Shown in pieces: positions 15,893-25,549 of a stretch of DNA of 64,000 nucleotides. The notes under the pieces were generated by a model. The model ran no database searches. It was given only the letters and a program-made list of their open reading frames with translations, and was not told where the DNA came from. Source of the stretch: Hyphomicrobiales bacterium (GTDB taxonomy: Bacteria; Pseudomonadota; Alphaproteobacteria; Rhizobiales; Devosiaceae); the NCBI GenBank assembly GCA_027487555.1, contig JAIYDI010000042.1, positions 186,001-250,000 of the forward strand, read 5' to 3'. The position numbers and the translations under genes were made by a program. Numbering within the stretch: position 1 is the stretch's first letter; each line of letters starts with the position of its first letter.

Positions 15893-17407
15893 TTAGGCGA
15901 CAGCGCCCTTGATCAGGTTGAAGCCGAGCACGATCGCCTCGGAGAGCGACCCGCCCGAAATGTTGCGCACATTGATGTTGGCCGACCCGGCTGCGCACTG
16001 GGCATTGATGACGTAACCTCCGGCCGTGCCGCCCGACCGATGGTTCACCACCAGCGTATCGTTGGCCCCGATTTCCGAGTTCGTGAGCGTAAAGGTCACT
16101 GTCGTCGAGTTGGCGAGCGCCGCCGCATTCATGGTGATCGCGCCACTGGGTTTGTTCAGCGTCACGCCGGTGCTCTTGCTAGTGCCCTGGGAGACCGTAC
16201 CGCCCGCGCCGGCGACATAGCCGATGCCGCCATTGGCATCCGAGACGATCGCCCCGTGCACCGAAAGGCGCTTGTCCTGCCCCAGCCGCATGCTCTCGGT
16301 CGGGGCTGCCGATCCGTCCGGCGTCGTGTGCCATTCGAAGCGACCGGGGCCATCGTTAGCGCCCGGCGTGCCGTCGACCGCCGCCCGGAACAGAGCGATG
16401 ACCGGCGCGGTCGCGGTGTGGGTCACCTGGTAGGCCGTCGCCCCCACAATATCGCCGTTCGCCACATCGGCGCCGGCCGCGCGCGAGCGCCGATGGGTCA
16501 TCTGAGCGTTGGTGTTGGTGTCGGTGATGGCCGCGACAACGCCCCAGACATCGGTACCGCTCACCTGGGCGTTGACCAGGCGCGTGGTGTCGATCGCCGC
16601 GCCGCCGAGCGCTAGGCGCAGCAGTGTCATCCCCCCGTTGTCGTCGAGCGTCACCTCGCTACCCTGCAGCACCCCGCCGCCCACGCCGTCGGCACGCAGC
16701 AGCCGGTTGTCGGTCGCACCGGTCGAGCCGAGGATAATGGTCCCGCTGGCATCCGGCAGCGTTGCTATGCGGTCGGCCGCGAGCGCAGCAGGTGCCGCAA
16801 TGGTGATCTTGCTGGTCCCGTTGGCGGTCGCCTCGGCAAGCGCCAGGCTCGCGGCCGCGCCAGTCACGGCCCTGGCAAATGCCCCGGCGAGCGTCGTCAA
16901 ATCGTCGTCGAGCGGCTGCTTTGTCCCGAGGATGGTGATGATCTCCTCAAGTGCCGCCTGCGCATCGGTTGCCGTGAGCCCGACGATCGCCGCGACAGCA
17001 ATATTGACGGCCTCTGCCACCGGGTCGACCCAGTCGGCGTCGTAATCGGTGCCGCTTGCCTTGGCGAGCACCTGTCCAGCCGTGCCACCCTGCGGCACTG
17101 CCGCCTGCCCGAGCAGCTCGAGCACACGGCGGGTCTGCGCGGTGGAGCGCTCGATCTGCCCGACATAGCGCACCTCGTAGCCACCAGCCGTCACCGTGGT
17201 GCCGGGCCACGGATGCGCCAGCGTCAGCGACGTGTTGCTCGCCACCGAGGCGATGCGCTGCGGCGGGATCGCGGCCTGCCCCGGCACCATGAACAGGTCA
17301 CCGGGCAGGATCACGTCACTGCCCCACGTGGTGCCCACGCCAGTCACCGCCGTGCCGCCTGCTGCGATCGAGACGGTGCCGGTATCGTAATAGGTCGGGA
17401 GTGCCAT
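15893..17407 (-). CDS. Tail fibre protein
   Basis: 504 aa. The N-terminus has Thr/Gly/Val-rich beta repeats (GTVSIAAGGTAVTGVGTTWG) typical of the virion-attachment domain of siphovirus fibres. QGGTAGQVLAKASGTDYDADWVDP is the widespread phage-fibre linker motif. The middle (about 150-260) is Ala/Thr/Asp-rich and the C-terminal 200 residues are beta-rich. It is 58 bases upstream of the lectin-like fibre gene on the same transcript. Confidence 0.82.
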   Translation of the reverse strand: MALPTYYDTGTVSIAAGGTAVTGVGTTWGSDVILPGDLFMVPGQAAIPPQRIASVASNTSLTLAHPWPGTTVTAGGYEVRYVGQIERSTAQTRRVLELLGQAAVPQGGTAGQVLAKASGTDYDADWVDPVAEAVNIAVAAIVGLTATDAQAALEEIITILGTKQPLDDDLTTLAGAFARAVTGAAASLALAEATANGTSKITIAAPAALAADRIATLPDASGTIILGSTGATDNRLLRADGVGGGVLQGSEVTLDDNGGMTLLRLALGGAAIDTTRLVNAQVSGTDVWGVVAAITDTNTNAQMTHRRSRAAGADVANGDIVGATAYQVTHTATAPVIALFRAAVDGTPGANDGPGRFEWHTTPDGSAAPTESMRLGQDKRLSVHGAIVSDANGGIGYVAGAGGTVSQGTSKSTGVTLNKPSGAITMNAAALANSTTVTFTLTNSEIGANDTLVVNHRSGGTAGGYVINAQCAAGSANINVRNISGGSLSEAIVLGFNLIKGAVA

Positions 17408-17417
17408 GATCGTGCTC

Positions 17418-18239
17418 CTAGCTGCGCCGGCCGAACCAGCCGCGCACGTCTACCGAGTAGACGGATTGATAATTGGTGGGGTCGGTAGTGGTGCAGGCGT
17501 TGGACTGCCCGAGGCGTAGCGTGACATAGGAGCCCGGTGAGCCGTCGGTGTTCACGACGCGTGACGCCGTCTTGTAGTAGGGGCTGACGTTGTCAGACCA
17601 CACGATGAAGCCGGGGCTGGACGATACCTGGTAGTCGCCGCCCTCCTGGTCCTGAGCGATCGGGAAAATTGTGGGGTAGTCACCCCAGGTGCGCGGCCCG
17701 ACGCCACCTGTGGGCGGACCCACGGACTGTTCGGCGACGAGCCGCAGGTTGCCGCCCTCGATCACCAAGTGCAGCGCGCGGGCGATGCCAAGCCCGGCCT
17801 CCATCAGGCCCGAGCCCTGCCACGGGATCCACTCGCCTTCTTTCTGCAGCACCTGCAGCGTGCGTCCGTACCAGGTGTGGCTAGGTGCGCTCACTCGGCT
17901 CAGCCTCACCTGCCCGAAAAAGATATCCGCTCCGTCAGGGGCAGCCATCAGCGTGATGCCAGCCTCGTATTCCTGCGAGAGGCGAGTGAACAGCACGCGC
18001 GCCTGCTGGCTTTGCGCATAGCTGTCGGGAACAGACGGCGACGGGTTGAACCCATAGTTCTGCTTGCCCTGCCATGCGTAGCAATAGTCGGCGGGCGGGT
18101 CCGGGAAGGTCACGATCTGGCTCGAAAACTCGTAGAGCGTCGAGAGCAGGCAGACGAGCGTGCCATCCGTTGTCGCCACCGTGCGGCTGCCATCCGTCAC
18201 CACGAACCTGCCGGCGCCGATCCCCCAGGAACTGCTCAT
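17418..18239 (-). CDS. Tail-tip/baseplate-associated protein, unknown function
   Basis: 273 aa, beta-rich, with no membrane helix and no catalytic motif that I recognise. Its start overlaps the stop of the upstream gene by 4 bases. It sits between the J-like tip protein and the fibre gene, so a structural role at the tail tip is inferred from position only. Confidence 0.7.
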   Translation of the reverse strand: MSSSWGIGAGRFVVTDGSRTVATTDGTLVCLLSTLYEFSSQIVTFPDPPADYCYAWQGKQNYGFNPSPSVPDSYAQSQQARVLFTRLSQEYEAGITLMAAPDGADIFFGQVRLSRVSAPSHTWYGRTLQVLQKEGEWIPWQGSGLMEAGLGIARALHLVIEGGNLRLVAEQSVGPPTGGVGPRTWGDYPTIFPIAQDQEGGDYQVSSSPGFIVWSDNVSPYYKTASRVVNTDGSPGSYVTLRLGQSNACTTTDPTNYQSVYSVDVRGWFGRRS

Positions 18240-19105
18240 GGCGCCTGCACCTCAAGGATTTCGCCGGGCGTCCACGCGCCGTCATAGGCCATGGAGTTGC
18301 CATAGGTCAGCGTGTCGGTCGCAAACTGCCCGCTGCCGAACCAGACGCCGGTTTTCGTCGTCGCCGGCACCGGGTCATAGGTCGAGCCGTCGGCGCGCGC
18401 GAGCCGGTAGGCGCCATTTTTAAGGTCGATGGTCCGGCCATAAACCAGGCCAAACGGCGTGCCGCCAGGCACCACCTGCAAGTAGCGCCGCTTGTTCGAA
18501 AACCGGCCCTCGCCGAGACGCAGCTCTCCGGTCGTGGGGTTCCAGTCGATCAACTGCCCGGTGCCATCGGCGGCAGGCTGCCGCTTGAACACCAGCACCC
18601 GATAGTCGATCGCCACGCCCGCGAGGCCGGTCGCACCACGGCTCTGGAACTCGCGCAAAAACACCTTGTTCACCGTCACATAGGGCGAGACATAGCGGGC
18701 CGATCCATTTACCGAGCCCGGCACCTGCACCAGGTAACCCGGCGTTATCATGGCCTGCCCGACGGCGATGAGCACCAGCGGCTCATAGCCAAGCCCGTGC
18801 GTGCCGATGTCCCAGTCCAGCAGGTTGCCGTTCGCATCGAAATCGCTGGCCACGACATTGTCACCCGCAAGGCTGCCGGCCGCCGCGTCGATCGCCGAGT
18901 GGTTGATCGACACAACGGTGTCGGAAACAACCTCCATAGTGTCGAGCAGGATGTGCCAATAGAGATGTGCGAGGTTCGCGGCCGGGTTGTTGAGCGGCGC
19001 ATTGCGCGCGCTGTCCGGGTCGGCCGGGTCGCCTGTCCCCACAGGCTCGTCGTAGAGCCCAACATTGCCCGTCGCCGGGTCGGTCATGAACGCCCAGCCC
19101 ATCAT
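18236..19105 (-). CDS. Phage tail protein, unknown function
   Basis: 289 aa, overlapping its upstream neighbour (the tip protein stop) by one base and the next gene by 4, so it is in a tightly coupled tail operon. Sequence features are Gly/Asp/Thr-rich beta strands (GVAIDYRVLVFKRQ, GKYGRT-like turns). It is probably a tail-tip component. Confidence 0.7.
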   Translation of the reverse strand: MMGWAFMTDPATGNVGLYDEPVGTGDPADPDSARNAPLNNPAANLAHLYWHILLDTMEVVSDTVVSINHSAIDAAAGSLAGDNVVASDFDANGNLLDWDIGTHGLGYEPLVLIAVGQAMITPGYLVQVPGSVNGSARYVSPYVTVNKVFLREFQSRGATGLAGVAIDYRVLVFKRQPAADGTGQLIDWNPTTGELRLGEGRFSNKRRYLQVVPGGTPFGLVYGRTIDLKNGAYRLARADGSTYDPVPATTKTGVWFGSGQFATDTLTYGNSMAYDGAWTPGEILEVQAP

Positions 19106-21504
19106 CAGCCTCCCGAAACCCGGAAGGCGCCGGTCGAGAGGTTCCAGAAGCTCGCGCCGCCCGGCCCGACGATCGTGCCGACCTTGAGGTCGCGGATCAC
19201 CGCGCCGTCGCTGTCAAACAGGGCGACGACGCTCGTTCCACCATCTGTCGAAATCACGGTCTGGTCGGCGTCGAGCACGATGCGGGTCGGCTCCGAGGTC
19301 GATGCCGGCACATCCAGGAGAAAGCTCGCCGACCGGAACGAGCCGTCGTTCACCGCCGCCTGGATGGCGTAGCGCGCGGCAAAGCCCGATGGCGCGGCCA
19401 CCGCCTGCCAGCGGACATTCACCTCGCTCGAGCTGCCACCCATCGCCGCATAGAGGCTCGACAGCGCCGTGGCGATCGCGCCACCTGGTCCCAGGGCCAC
19501 CTCGATGACCTCCGAGAAGCTCGCCTCGAGCGTGCCGAGCTTCTCGGTGAGCTCGCGGCTCATCACCCGGCGCTCGTTGTAGTTGGCGATGTCCTGCTCT
19601 TCGATCAGGGTGCCGAGCCGCTTGAAGCTCTCGAGGGTCGCGCGCACGCCGGCGCCGATCCAGTTGAGCTGCTCGGAGATCGCGGCCGCGACATCGCCCA
19701 GCTCGATTTCGATATCCGCCGCCCCGAGCAGGATGTTGGGCGTGGTCACCGTCAGCCAATAGCCCTCGGTGCCATCCTCGTCCTGGTTGCTCCACAGCGT
19801 TTCGCGGCCCGAGAACGGCAGATACTTGCCGCGCACCTCATAGGTCGTGTCGGGCAGGAAGGTCGCATAGAGCAGCGCATCCGGCTCGGTATCGTTCGGG
19901 TCGTAGGGCAGCTCGCCATCGAATACCGGGGCCGTCGCGCCCGATAGCCGCACCTGCACCCGCACCGCCCGCACGTCGACGAGGCCCGCCGAAAAGCTCA
20001 CTTCGATGGTCGGCCGGCGCGGGACGCCATCATTGTCGGGCAGGTAGCCGGGCGCGGCCGACCAGCCCGTCATCACCTGCGGCGACGGCCGGATGACGGT
20101 GAGCGGCGCCACGTCATGCGGCAGCTCAAGCGACACGCTCCAATCGTAATCTGCCGGGTCGGTCTCCTGCAGCCCGACAAACTGGTTGGCGGTCGGCAGG
20201 TCTTCGATGAGGGTGATGAGGAAGTCTTTGGCGTCGTAGCCGTTGCGCGGGCTCGTCCAGGCCACCACGTCCAGCGGCTCCATTTCCCACCACTCGGGCG
20301 GCGTGGTCACGGTGTGCTTCCGGAACCGGCGCGCATCCTCGATCGTGATGCGCATCAGCTCCTGCACCTGGACGGGATGCGGCACGGCGCGGAACGCCGT
20401 CGAGAACGGCAGCCGGCGTCCATCGTCCTCCGCCTCGAGCACCGACGAATAGCGCGGCGGCGCCTCGGTCATCACCCAACCGGCGGTCGGGTCGGGATAG
20501 GTCGCCGTCATGGCGTTGTAGAGGTTCTCGAGGCCGGGGAACGGCTCGAAGGTCTGCCCCTCGGTGATGACCAGGTCTTCGTCGGTAAAGCTCAGTTCGG
20601 CGCTGCCGGGCGCCCCGACCAGAAACCGGTAGACCCCGCCGAGATCGGCCCATCTGCCGGCGCAGCTCTTCAGGATCTCCGAGATGATCCCGTGCGGCTC
20701 CTCGTCGAGCGCGATATCGAGGCCGATCCGGTAGCGCCGTTCCGTGCTGTCGTCGCTGAGCGTCCGCAGCACGTCGCATTTGTCGGCCTCGGCTTCGATG
20801 TTCTCGAGCCGGAAGTTCACGTCGGTGATGCCCTGCGGGCCATAGACCCAGTCGCTGCCGTAGCTCAGGCCCTTCATCAGCGTGTAGGCGGCGATGATCG
20901 GGTTGTCGTGCATGGCATCGCCACGCGGATCCTCGAGCGAGATCCCGTCGACCTCGGCAAGGATATCGGGGATCGACGAGAACAGCTCGCGGTTGACGAG
21001 CGCGGTCATCACGAAATACCCGCAGCCGCGGCCGATCATGCCGGCATAGGGCCGGTCGGGGTCCGAGCCAAACTTTGCGACCATCAGCGGGTCCGCGCTG
21101 GTCTGGCTGCCCAGATACGGCTTGATCCACAGGTGATCCTTGCCCTTCTGCCGATACTCGAGCACGGCATAGCCGAGGTCGCCGGTCTGGGTATCGGCCA
21201 GCGTCACCAGCTCGCCATCGACATAGAAGGCGCTGAAGCCCCGGATCGGCAGGCAGCTCACCTCGATCACGCGGCTGAAATAGGCGTTGGGCACATCGCC
21301 CGAGCTGCCCCAGGTGCCGGCATAGCGCAATTGCCCGGCCGTGCCGTAGTGCCCGACGATGAAGCGGGGCGACAGGTCGCCGCCCATTTCCAGCGTTCCG
21401 CGGACGCCGGCCTGCTTGGTCTTCGGCGTCGTCATCGTCGAAATGACGGTCGCCGCGACGTTGAGCGCCAGGCTGACGAGGAGTTGTACGAGCCAGATGG
21501 GCAT
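19105..21504 (-). CDS. Host-specificity/tail-tip protein (lambda J-like)
   Basis: 799 aa. After a short hydrophobic N-terminus come the hub domains of the J/TipJ family (about 40-450): repeated YxxSV/VLEYRQKGKDHLW, then DEEPHGIISEILKSCAGRWAD (about 265), typical of the phage-tail_3 central domain. Fibronectin-type and coiled stretches follow (about 600-700). It closes the distal end of the tail tube and contacts the host. Its presence identifies a long non-contractile tail, unlike the contractile tail of Mu. Confidence 0.82.
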   Translation of the reverse strand: MPIWLVQLLVSLALNVAATVISTMTTPKTKQAGVRGTLEMGGDLSPRFIVGHYGTAGQLRYAGTWGSSGDVPNAYFSRVIEVSCLPIRGFSAFYVDGELVTLADTQTGDLGYAVLEYRQKGKDHLWIKPYLGSQTSADPLMVAKFGSDPDRPYAGMIGRGCGYFVMTALVNRELFSSIPDILAEVDGISLEDPRGDAMHDNPIIAAYTLMKGLSYGSDWVYGPQGITDVNFRLENIEAEADKCDVLRTLSDDSTERRYRIGLDIALDEEPHGIISEILKSCAGRWADLGGVYRFLVGAPGSAELSFTDEDLVITEGQTFEPFPGLENLYNAMTATYPDPTAGWVMTEAPPRYSSVLEAEDDGRRLPFSTAFRAVPHPVQVQELMRITIEDARRFRKHTVTTPPEWWEMEPLDVVAWTSPRNGYDAKDFLITLIEDLPTANQFVGLQETDPADYDWSVSLELPHDVAPLTVIRPSPQVMTGWSAAPGYLPDNDGVPRRPTIEVSFSAGLVDVRAVRVQVRLSGATAPVFDGELPYDPNDTEPDALLYATFLPDTTYEVRGKYLPFSGRETLWSNQDEDGTEGYWLTVTTPNILLGAADIEIELGDVAAAISEQLNWIGAGVRATLESFKRLGTLIEEQDIANYNERRVMSRELTEKLGTLEASFSEVIEVALGPGGAIATALSSLYAAMGGSSSEVNVRWQAVAAPSGFAARYAIQAAVNDGSFRSASFLLDVPASTSEPTRIVLDADQTVISTDGGTSVVALFDSDGAVIRDLKVGTIVGPGGASFWNLSTGAFRVSGG

Positions 21505-22139
21505 CAGCTGTCCGCCTTCTCTTCACCCCACCAGATCGACCATTGTCCGGCCGTTCCGGTATATTGCCCCCACAAGTCACCCGAGCGTCGGGCATAGAAC
21601 TCCTGGCTCGCCTTGGCCGGGTTGGTGCGGGTCAGCTCGCGGCTCTGCGACACGATGGTGAGCACGATACTGCCCTCGCCGCCCTTGGCCGGGGTCTCGA
21701 TCGGCGTGCCGTTGATCTGCCCCAGGCGCCGGCAGCGCGGTTCCGCGACGAGCAGCATGCTGTCGGGCGACAGCCATCCACGGTGGATCTGCACCGGGGC
21801 GTTCCGGCAGTTATAGGCGCGGACCAGGTCCTGCACCTGGGGGTGCAGATGCGCCAGCGTCACCCGCACATTGTCGATCTCGACCCCGAGCCGCAGCGGC
21901 ATGCTGTCCATGCCGACGATGGGCCGGTTGTCGCCATAGAACGTGTGGCTCACGGTCGAGCCGGTGAGCCCGTCGACAATATTGGTCGCGACATCCTCGC
22001 CGAAATCGGTGAAGCCGAAGGTCTTTGGGCTGCCGCCCGCGATCGGGGTCACCGGCCCGACCAGCACGAAATTGCGGGGCACCACGGCGCGGCGATCGCG
22101 GATGGCGCTCTGTGTCGCGACGTCGAGAACACGTACCAT
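21504..22139 (-). CDS. Phage tail assembly protein
   Basis: 211 aa. Its stop shares a base with the tip-protein start. DFGEDVATNIVDGLTG, VEIDNVRVTLAHLHPQVQDLVRAYN and CRRLGQINGTPIETPAKGGEGSI resemble the distal-tail proteins that precede J-like genes in siphoviruses. It is probably part of the tail-tip initiator. No enzymatic motif is seen. Confidence 0.7.
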   Translation of the reverse strand: MVRVLDVATQSAIRDRRAVVPRNFVLVGPVTPIAGGSPKTFGFTDFGEDVATNIVDGLTGSTVSHTFYGDNRPIVGMDSMPLRLGVEIDNVRVTLAHLHPQVQDLVRAYNCRNAPVQIHRGWLSPDSMLLVAEPRCRRLGQINGTPIETPAKGGEGSIVLTIVSQSRELTRTNPAKASQEFYARRSGDLWGQYTGTAGQWSIWWGEEKADS

Positions 22140-22142
22140 GGC

Positions 22143-22799
22143 TCAGCCCGCCGCCAGCGTCTGCCGCGCCGAAAAGCGCAGCCGGTGCAGCACGCTCGAC
22201 ACCTGCGTGACAGCGAGGCTCTTGGGCACGAGCTTCACCTTCGCCACGGGCTTCAAAAGCGTCACGGCCTGCGTCGCCGCAATCCAGGGCCTCAGGTGCG
22301 GCCGTACTTCCACCGGCCCGGCGACCTCGCCGCTGCTCGCCGTCACGCTCGCAACCAGCTGCAGCAGCGCCGTGCGGGATGGGCTGCCGGCCGTCACCGA
22401 AAAGAACGTCCCGGCCGGCAGCACGAACCCTGCCGGCAGGCCGGTGAAGGTCAGCTCCTTCCGGTTGGTTTCGATCGACTGGATGGTCACCGTCGCGCTC
22501 GCGAGCAGGCTGCCGGTCGGGTCGGTCGCGGGGTAAGGGCGGCGCGGGTCGAACAGGTAGAAACTGTTGATCGCGCCATCGAGGGCGTTGAAGCGCGCCC
22601 TCAGCGCCTCGATCGCGTCGATGCTGTCGGGCGTCGTCGAACACTCCGCTTCCCACAGCCGCGGCCCGAGGTCGGCCGCGAGCACCTCGCCGCTGCCGAG
22701 GTTCGACAGCTCCTGGTCTTCGCCCAGCGTCCATTCGGCGGTCTCGACCAGCATCAGGTCGGCCAGGTTGGCGCGGGTGATGGGAAATGCGAGTGCCAT
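22143..22799 (-). CDS. Phage distal tail protein
   Basis: 218 aa, three bases upstream of the previous gene. It contains RLWEAECSTTPDSIDAIEALRARFNALDGAINSFYLFDPRRPYP (spans about 50-90 aa), a pattern seen in distal-tail or tail-tip attachment proteins next to tape-measure genes. A beta-sandwich is likely. The function is inferred from order. Confidence 0.7.
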   Translation of the reverse strand: MALAFPITRANLADLMLVETAEWTLGEDQELSNLGSGEVLAADLGPRLWEAECSTTPDSIDAIEALRARFNALDGAINSFYLFDPRRPYPATDPTGSLLASATVTIQSIETNRKELTFTGLPAGFVLPAGTFFSVTAGSPSRTALLQLVASVTASSGEVAGPVEVRPHLRPWIAATQAVTLLKPVAKVKLVPKSLAVTQVSSVLHRLRFSARQTLAAG

Positions 22800-22801
22800 G
22801 G

Positions 22802-24685
22802 TCAGCCCCTTGCCAGCGGGTCGGCGGAGATCGACGCCACGCGGCCGGGCAGCGTGAAACGGTCGTAGCGGTCGAGCGCATCGGTCACCACCTGGCTGAG
22901 CTCCGATTGCGTGAGGCCGCTGCCGTTGATGGTGATGTTGTTGGTGCGCCCGCCCATGCCGCTGAGGCTCGAGTTCGGCAGCACCATGGCGCCCTGCGAG
23001 GTGCCGATGATCGGCTCGGGGCCGTTCTCGCCCACGATGCCGAACGTCCCTGTAGGGATCAGCCCGCCCTTCGCGAAGAAGCCCGAGAACAGGCTCGTGA
23101 GCACGGTGCCCAGCGGGTTGTTCTCGCCCATGCCGCTGATGGCCTGCTGCATGAAGAACTGCGCAGCCATCTTCAGCACGTCGGCGAGGATGCCGAGCAG
23201 CTCGGTGCCCGTCACCTTCCCGTCTTCCATGGCGCTGATCAGGCCCTTGAGCGCGGTCTGCCCGATCTGCCCGAGCAGTTCATAGGCCTGCTGCTGCTGC
23301 TCGATCGCGAGCTTATGCGCTTCGGTTTCGGTGATCAGCTTGCGGATCGCCTGGCCTTCGGCGTCCATGTCGGTGACGCCGGCGCGCCGCTGCGCATTGA
23401 GCACCTGCTGCTCGAGCGCCGTCTTGCCTACCATCTCGGCTTCGAACTGCAGGTCCGCGATCAGATCCGCGCGCGCCTTCTTCTGCTTCTGCTGCTCGTC
23501 GGTGAGCACGGGCGCAACCGACGCGGTATTGCCCGTGCCCATGGTGACGATCGGCGGATTGCTGGCGGCATCGGCCGCGGCGCGGCGGTCGAGTTCGGCC
23601 TGCAGCACCTGGTTGCGCTCAAGTAGAGGCGCGACATCGTTCGAGATTGCGTTCTTGGCATCGCCGCTGCCTGCCGCCTCCCACTGCTTTCGCAGCTCAG
23701 CAATCTGCGCCTGGTTGCGGGCCATCTCCGCCTGCAGGCCGATCGTCGAGACCTCCTGGTCGGACCGCGCGAAGAAATCCTTCAGGTCTCGCACCGCATT
23801 GAAGGTCACGGTCGCCGCCTGGGCGATGAGGTTGATCACCCCGATGATCATGTTGCCGAAGCCCATGACCCCGTCGACGAAGTCCTGCGAGGTCAGCGTG
23901 TTGATCAGCGAGATCAGCGTGTCCCTGAGGTCGCCGGCATTTCCCTTGCCGGTGACCAGGTCTTCGAAGGCGTCTTCCCAGACCTTCTGCCCGAGCGCGA
24001 GTGCCTTGGTCAGCCCGTTGAACCCGGCTTCCGCCACGCCCTTGACCTGCGCCTCGAGTGCATCGAACACCACGCCCTGCGCACGCGCCTTGTCACCCGT
24101 TGCGAGGAACTGCTCCGCCAGCTTCTTCTGGTCATCCGTGAGCTTCACGCCGCGCTTCGACAGCATCGCCATGCCGTTGATCGGATCGTCGAGCGCCCGC
24201 GACAGCCCTTCGAGGTTCTGTTTGAGGTCCCCACCCCAGGCGGCGGACATATCGTCGGCGAGCTGCAGCGCGCGGTAGAACTCCTCGCGGCCGAAGCCAT
24301 AGGTCGCAAGATTGGACGACACCGCCATCACCTCTTCGGCGGCGCGCCCGGTGCGCACCTCGAGCTGGTCGGCCCATTTCTCGATTTCCGCCGCCGAGGT
24401 CTTGGCGGTGTTGCCGCTGTTCTTCAGCGCCTGGTCGACCTGGGCGCTCGATTTCTTCATCTCCTCGAGCCGCATCACGGCGTCGGCCACGCCCTTGCCG
24501 AACGCGATCGCGCCCACCGCCGCTGCCGCGCCCAGGGCCTTGCCAAGCAGCACCGCCTTCTTGGACGTGTCGTCGAGTTTGGTTCCAAGGCCGTCCGCAT
24601 CTCGCAAGGCACGGCGAATGCCGTCGCGAAACTGCTTGTCGTTGGTCATGAGATCGAGGATTGCCTCGCCGAGCTTCTCACTCAT
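22802..24685 (-). CDS. Tail length tape measure protein
   Basis: 627 aa. The N-terminal 200 residues are the TP901-type tape-measure domain: short helices, one hydrophobic segment (LGKALGAAAAVGAIAFG, about 48-64), then AEEVMAVSSNLATYGF and DDPINGMAMLSKRGVKLTDDQ. Long coiled coils and a second hydrophobic patch follow, with a Gly-rich C-terminus near GIVGENGPEPIIG. It sets tail length during assembly. At 627 aa it predicts a fairly short siphovirus tail, on the order of 90-100 nm if the usual 1.5 angstrom per residue applies. Confidence 0.88.
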   Translation of the reverse strand: MSEKLGEAILDLMTNDKQFRDGIRRALRDADGLGTKLDDTSKKAVLLGKALGAAAAVGAIAFGKGVADAVMRLEEMKKSSAQVDQALKNSGNTAKTSAAEIEKWADQLEVRTGRAAEEVMAVSSNLATYGFGREEFYRALQLADDMSAAWGGDLKQNLEGLSRALDDPINGMAMLSKRGVKLTDDQKKLAEQFLATGDKARAQGVVFDALEAQVKGVAEAGFNGLTKALALGQKVWEDAFEDLVTGKGNAGDLRDTLISLINTLTSQDFVDGVMGFGNMIIGVINLIAQAATVTFNAVRDLKDFFARSDQEVSTIGLQAEMARNQAQIAELRKQWEAAGSGDAKNAISNDVAPLLERNQVLQAELDRRAAADAASNPPIVTMGTGNTASVAPVLTDEQQKQKKARADLIADLQFEAEMVGKTALEQQVLNAQRRAGVTDMDAEGQAIRKLITETEAHKLAIEQQQQAYELLGQIGQTALKGLISAMEDGKVTGTELLGILADVLKMAAQFFMQQAISGMGENNPLGTVLTSLFSGFFAKGGLIPTGTFGIVGENGPEPIIGTSQGAMVLPNSSLSGMGGRTNNITINGSGLTQSELSQVVTDALDRYDRFTLPGRVASISADPLARG

Positions 24686-24893
24686 CGCTCTTTTCCTTCA
24701 CCACGACTTCGACGCCGATCGCCGCGAGCAGCTCGGGCGTGGCCTTCGCCCGCGGGCTTGCGCCTTCCATCATCCGCCGCAGCCGCCCGAGATAGCGCTG
24801 CTGGTCGGTCTTCTTCATCGCCCCGAAGGCGGCAGCCATCGCCTGGATGTTGCCCATCTGCCGCTCCGCCTCGAGCCGGGGCAGCATGGTCAC
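24678..24893 (-). CDS. Tail assembly chaperone, second component
   Basis: 71 aa. It starts at a GTG that overlaps the stop of the upstream gene (GTGA), so it is translated by coupling, and it overlaps the tape-measure start by 8 bases. The position between a tail-chaperone-like gene and the tape measure is that of lambda T or its equivalents. The helix-rich LEAERQMGNIQAMAAAFGAMKK fits. No slippery heptamer was seen at the junction. Confidence 0.65.
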   Translation of the reverse strand: MTMLPRLEAERQMGNIQAMAAAFGAMKKTDQQRYLGRLRRMMEGASPRAKATPELLAAIGVEVVVKEKSDE

Positions 24894-25363
24894 GAAAGCC
24901 CGGATGAGGCCGGCGGGCGTTTCGTAGAGCCAGCGGCGAGGATCGCCGCCATAGACGTGCTGGAGCCGAGGGATGAGTTCGCCCCAGTCTGCGGGTTTGC
25001 GATCCTTGCGAGCGCCCCTGCCTGGCTGATCCGCTTCGCCATCAGGAGCCCGGTAAAAACCTCGACGATCGCCATGTTCTGCGTGCTCGACAGCTGTGCC
25101 AGAACCTCGTCCGGCACATCGGCCGCGGCCCGCTTGACGATGGTCCTGAGCAGCAGCTCGAGCCCGTCCATGTCGTCGCTGTCATTGCTCGCGCCAAGCA
25201 CCTTCAGCTCTTCTGCCCGCTTCCCGAACCACTGGCTGTCCATCAGGCTCAGCTCGTCGGCCGTCTTCAGGTGATAGATGACGCCATCGATCCGGATCGG
25301 CGGGCGATCGTCTTCGATGGTCGAGAGGTCAAGAATGGGTGCCGTGTGCCTGGCCATGGACAT
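24890..25363 (-). CDS. Tail assembly chaperone
   Basis: 157 aa, starting at the first of two closely spaced ATGs (25363 or 25357), with GAAGG just upstream. Residues 12-40 form a beta hairpin (RPPIRIDGVIYHLKTADELSL), followed by helices, as in the GpG-like chaperones that hold the tape measure before tail polymerisation. It overlaps the upstream 72-aa gene by about 35 bases and the next gene by 4. Confidence 0.7.
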   Translation of the reverse strand: MSMARHTAPILDLSTIEDDRPPIRIDGVIYHLKTADELSLMDSQWFGKRAEELKVLGASNDSDDMDGLELLLRTIVKRAAADVPDEVLAQLSSTQNMAIVEVFTGLLMAKRISQAGALARIANPQTGANSSLGSSTSMAAILAAGSTKRPPASSGLS

Positions 25364-25547
25364 GTCCTTCGCCTTGGGGATTTTCGTAAGTGACCGAGAT
25401 GCCGAGCGCCGCGAGCTGCGCTTCGATCTTCGCCTGCCGGTCGCGCGCATCCTGGGCGAGCCGGCGATGATGCGATGCGGCCCGCTTGTGGCGGCGCGCC
25501 TCCCGGTCGAGATCGCGCGCCGCCTTCACCAGCTCCTGGCCCGTCAT
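25329..25547 (-). CDS. Small helical phage protein, unknown function
   Basis: 72 aa, strongly basic and Arg/Ala-rich in residues 1-50 (probable coiled coil), with a short His-rich end (GEGHVHGQAHGTH). It sits 2 bases after the major tail protein and overlaps the chaperone gene. No recognised family. Confidence 0.6.
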   Translation of the reverse strand: MTGQELVKAARDLDREARRHKRAASHHRRLAQDARDRQAKIEAQLAALGISVTYENPQGEGHVHGQAHGTHS

Positions 25548-25549
25548 CG

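Noticed and set aside
14533..17407. Invertible tail-fibre segment like the Mu G segment
   Set aside because: No inverted repeats flanking the fibre genes, no half-fibre genes in opposite orientation and no serine invertase gene. The nearby recombinase is of the tyrosine type.
20116..21597. Long frames on both strands opposite or within the J-like gene
   Set aside because: Both are out of frame with the 799-aa protein, which has the expected overlaps with its neighbours.
24878..24905. Programmed frameshift between the two tail chaperone genes
   Set aside because: The junction is a simple GTGA stop-start overlap with no slippery heptamer, so translational coupling is enough.
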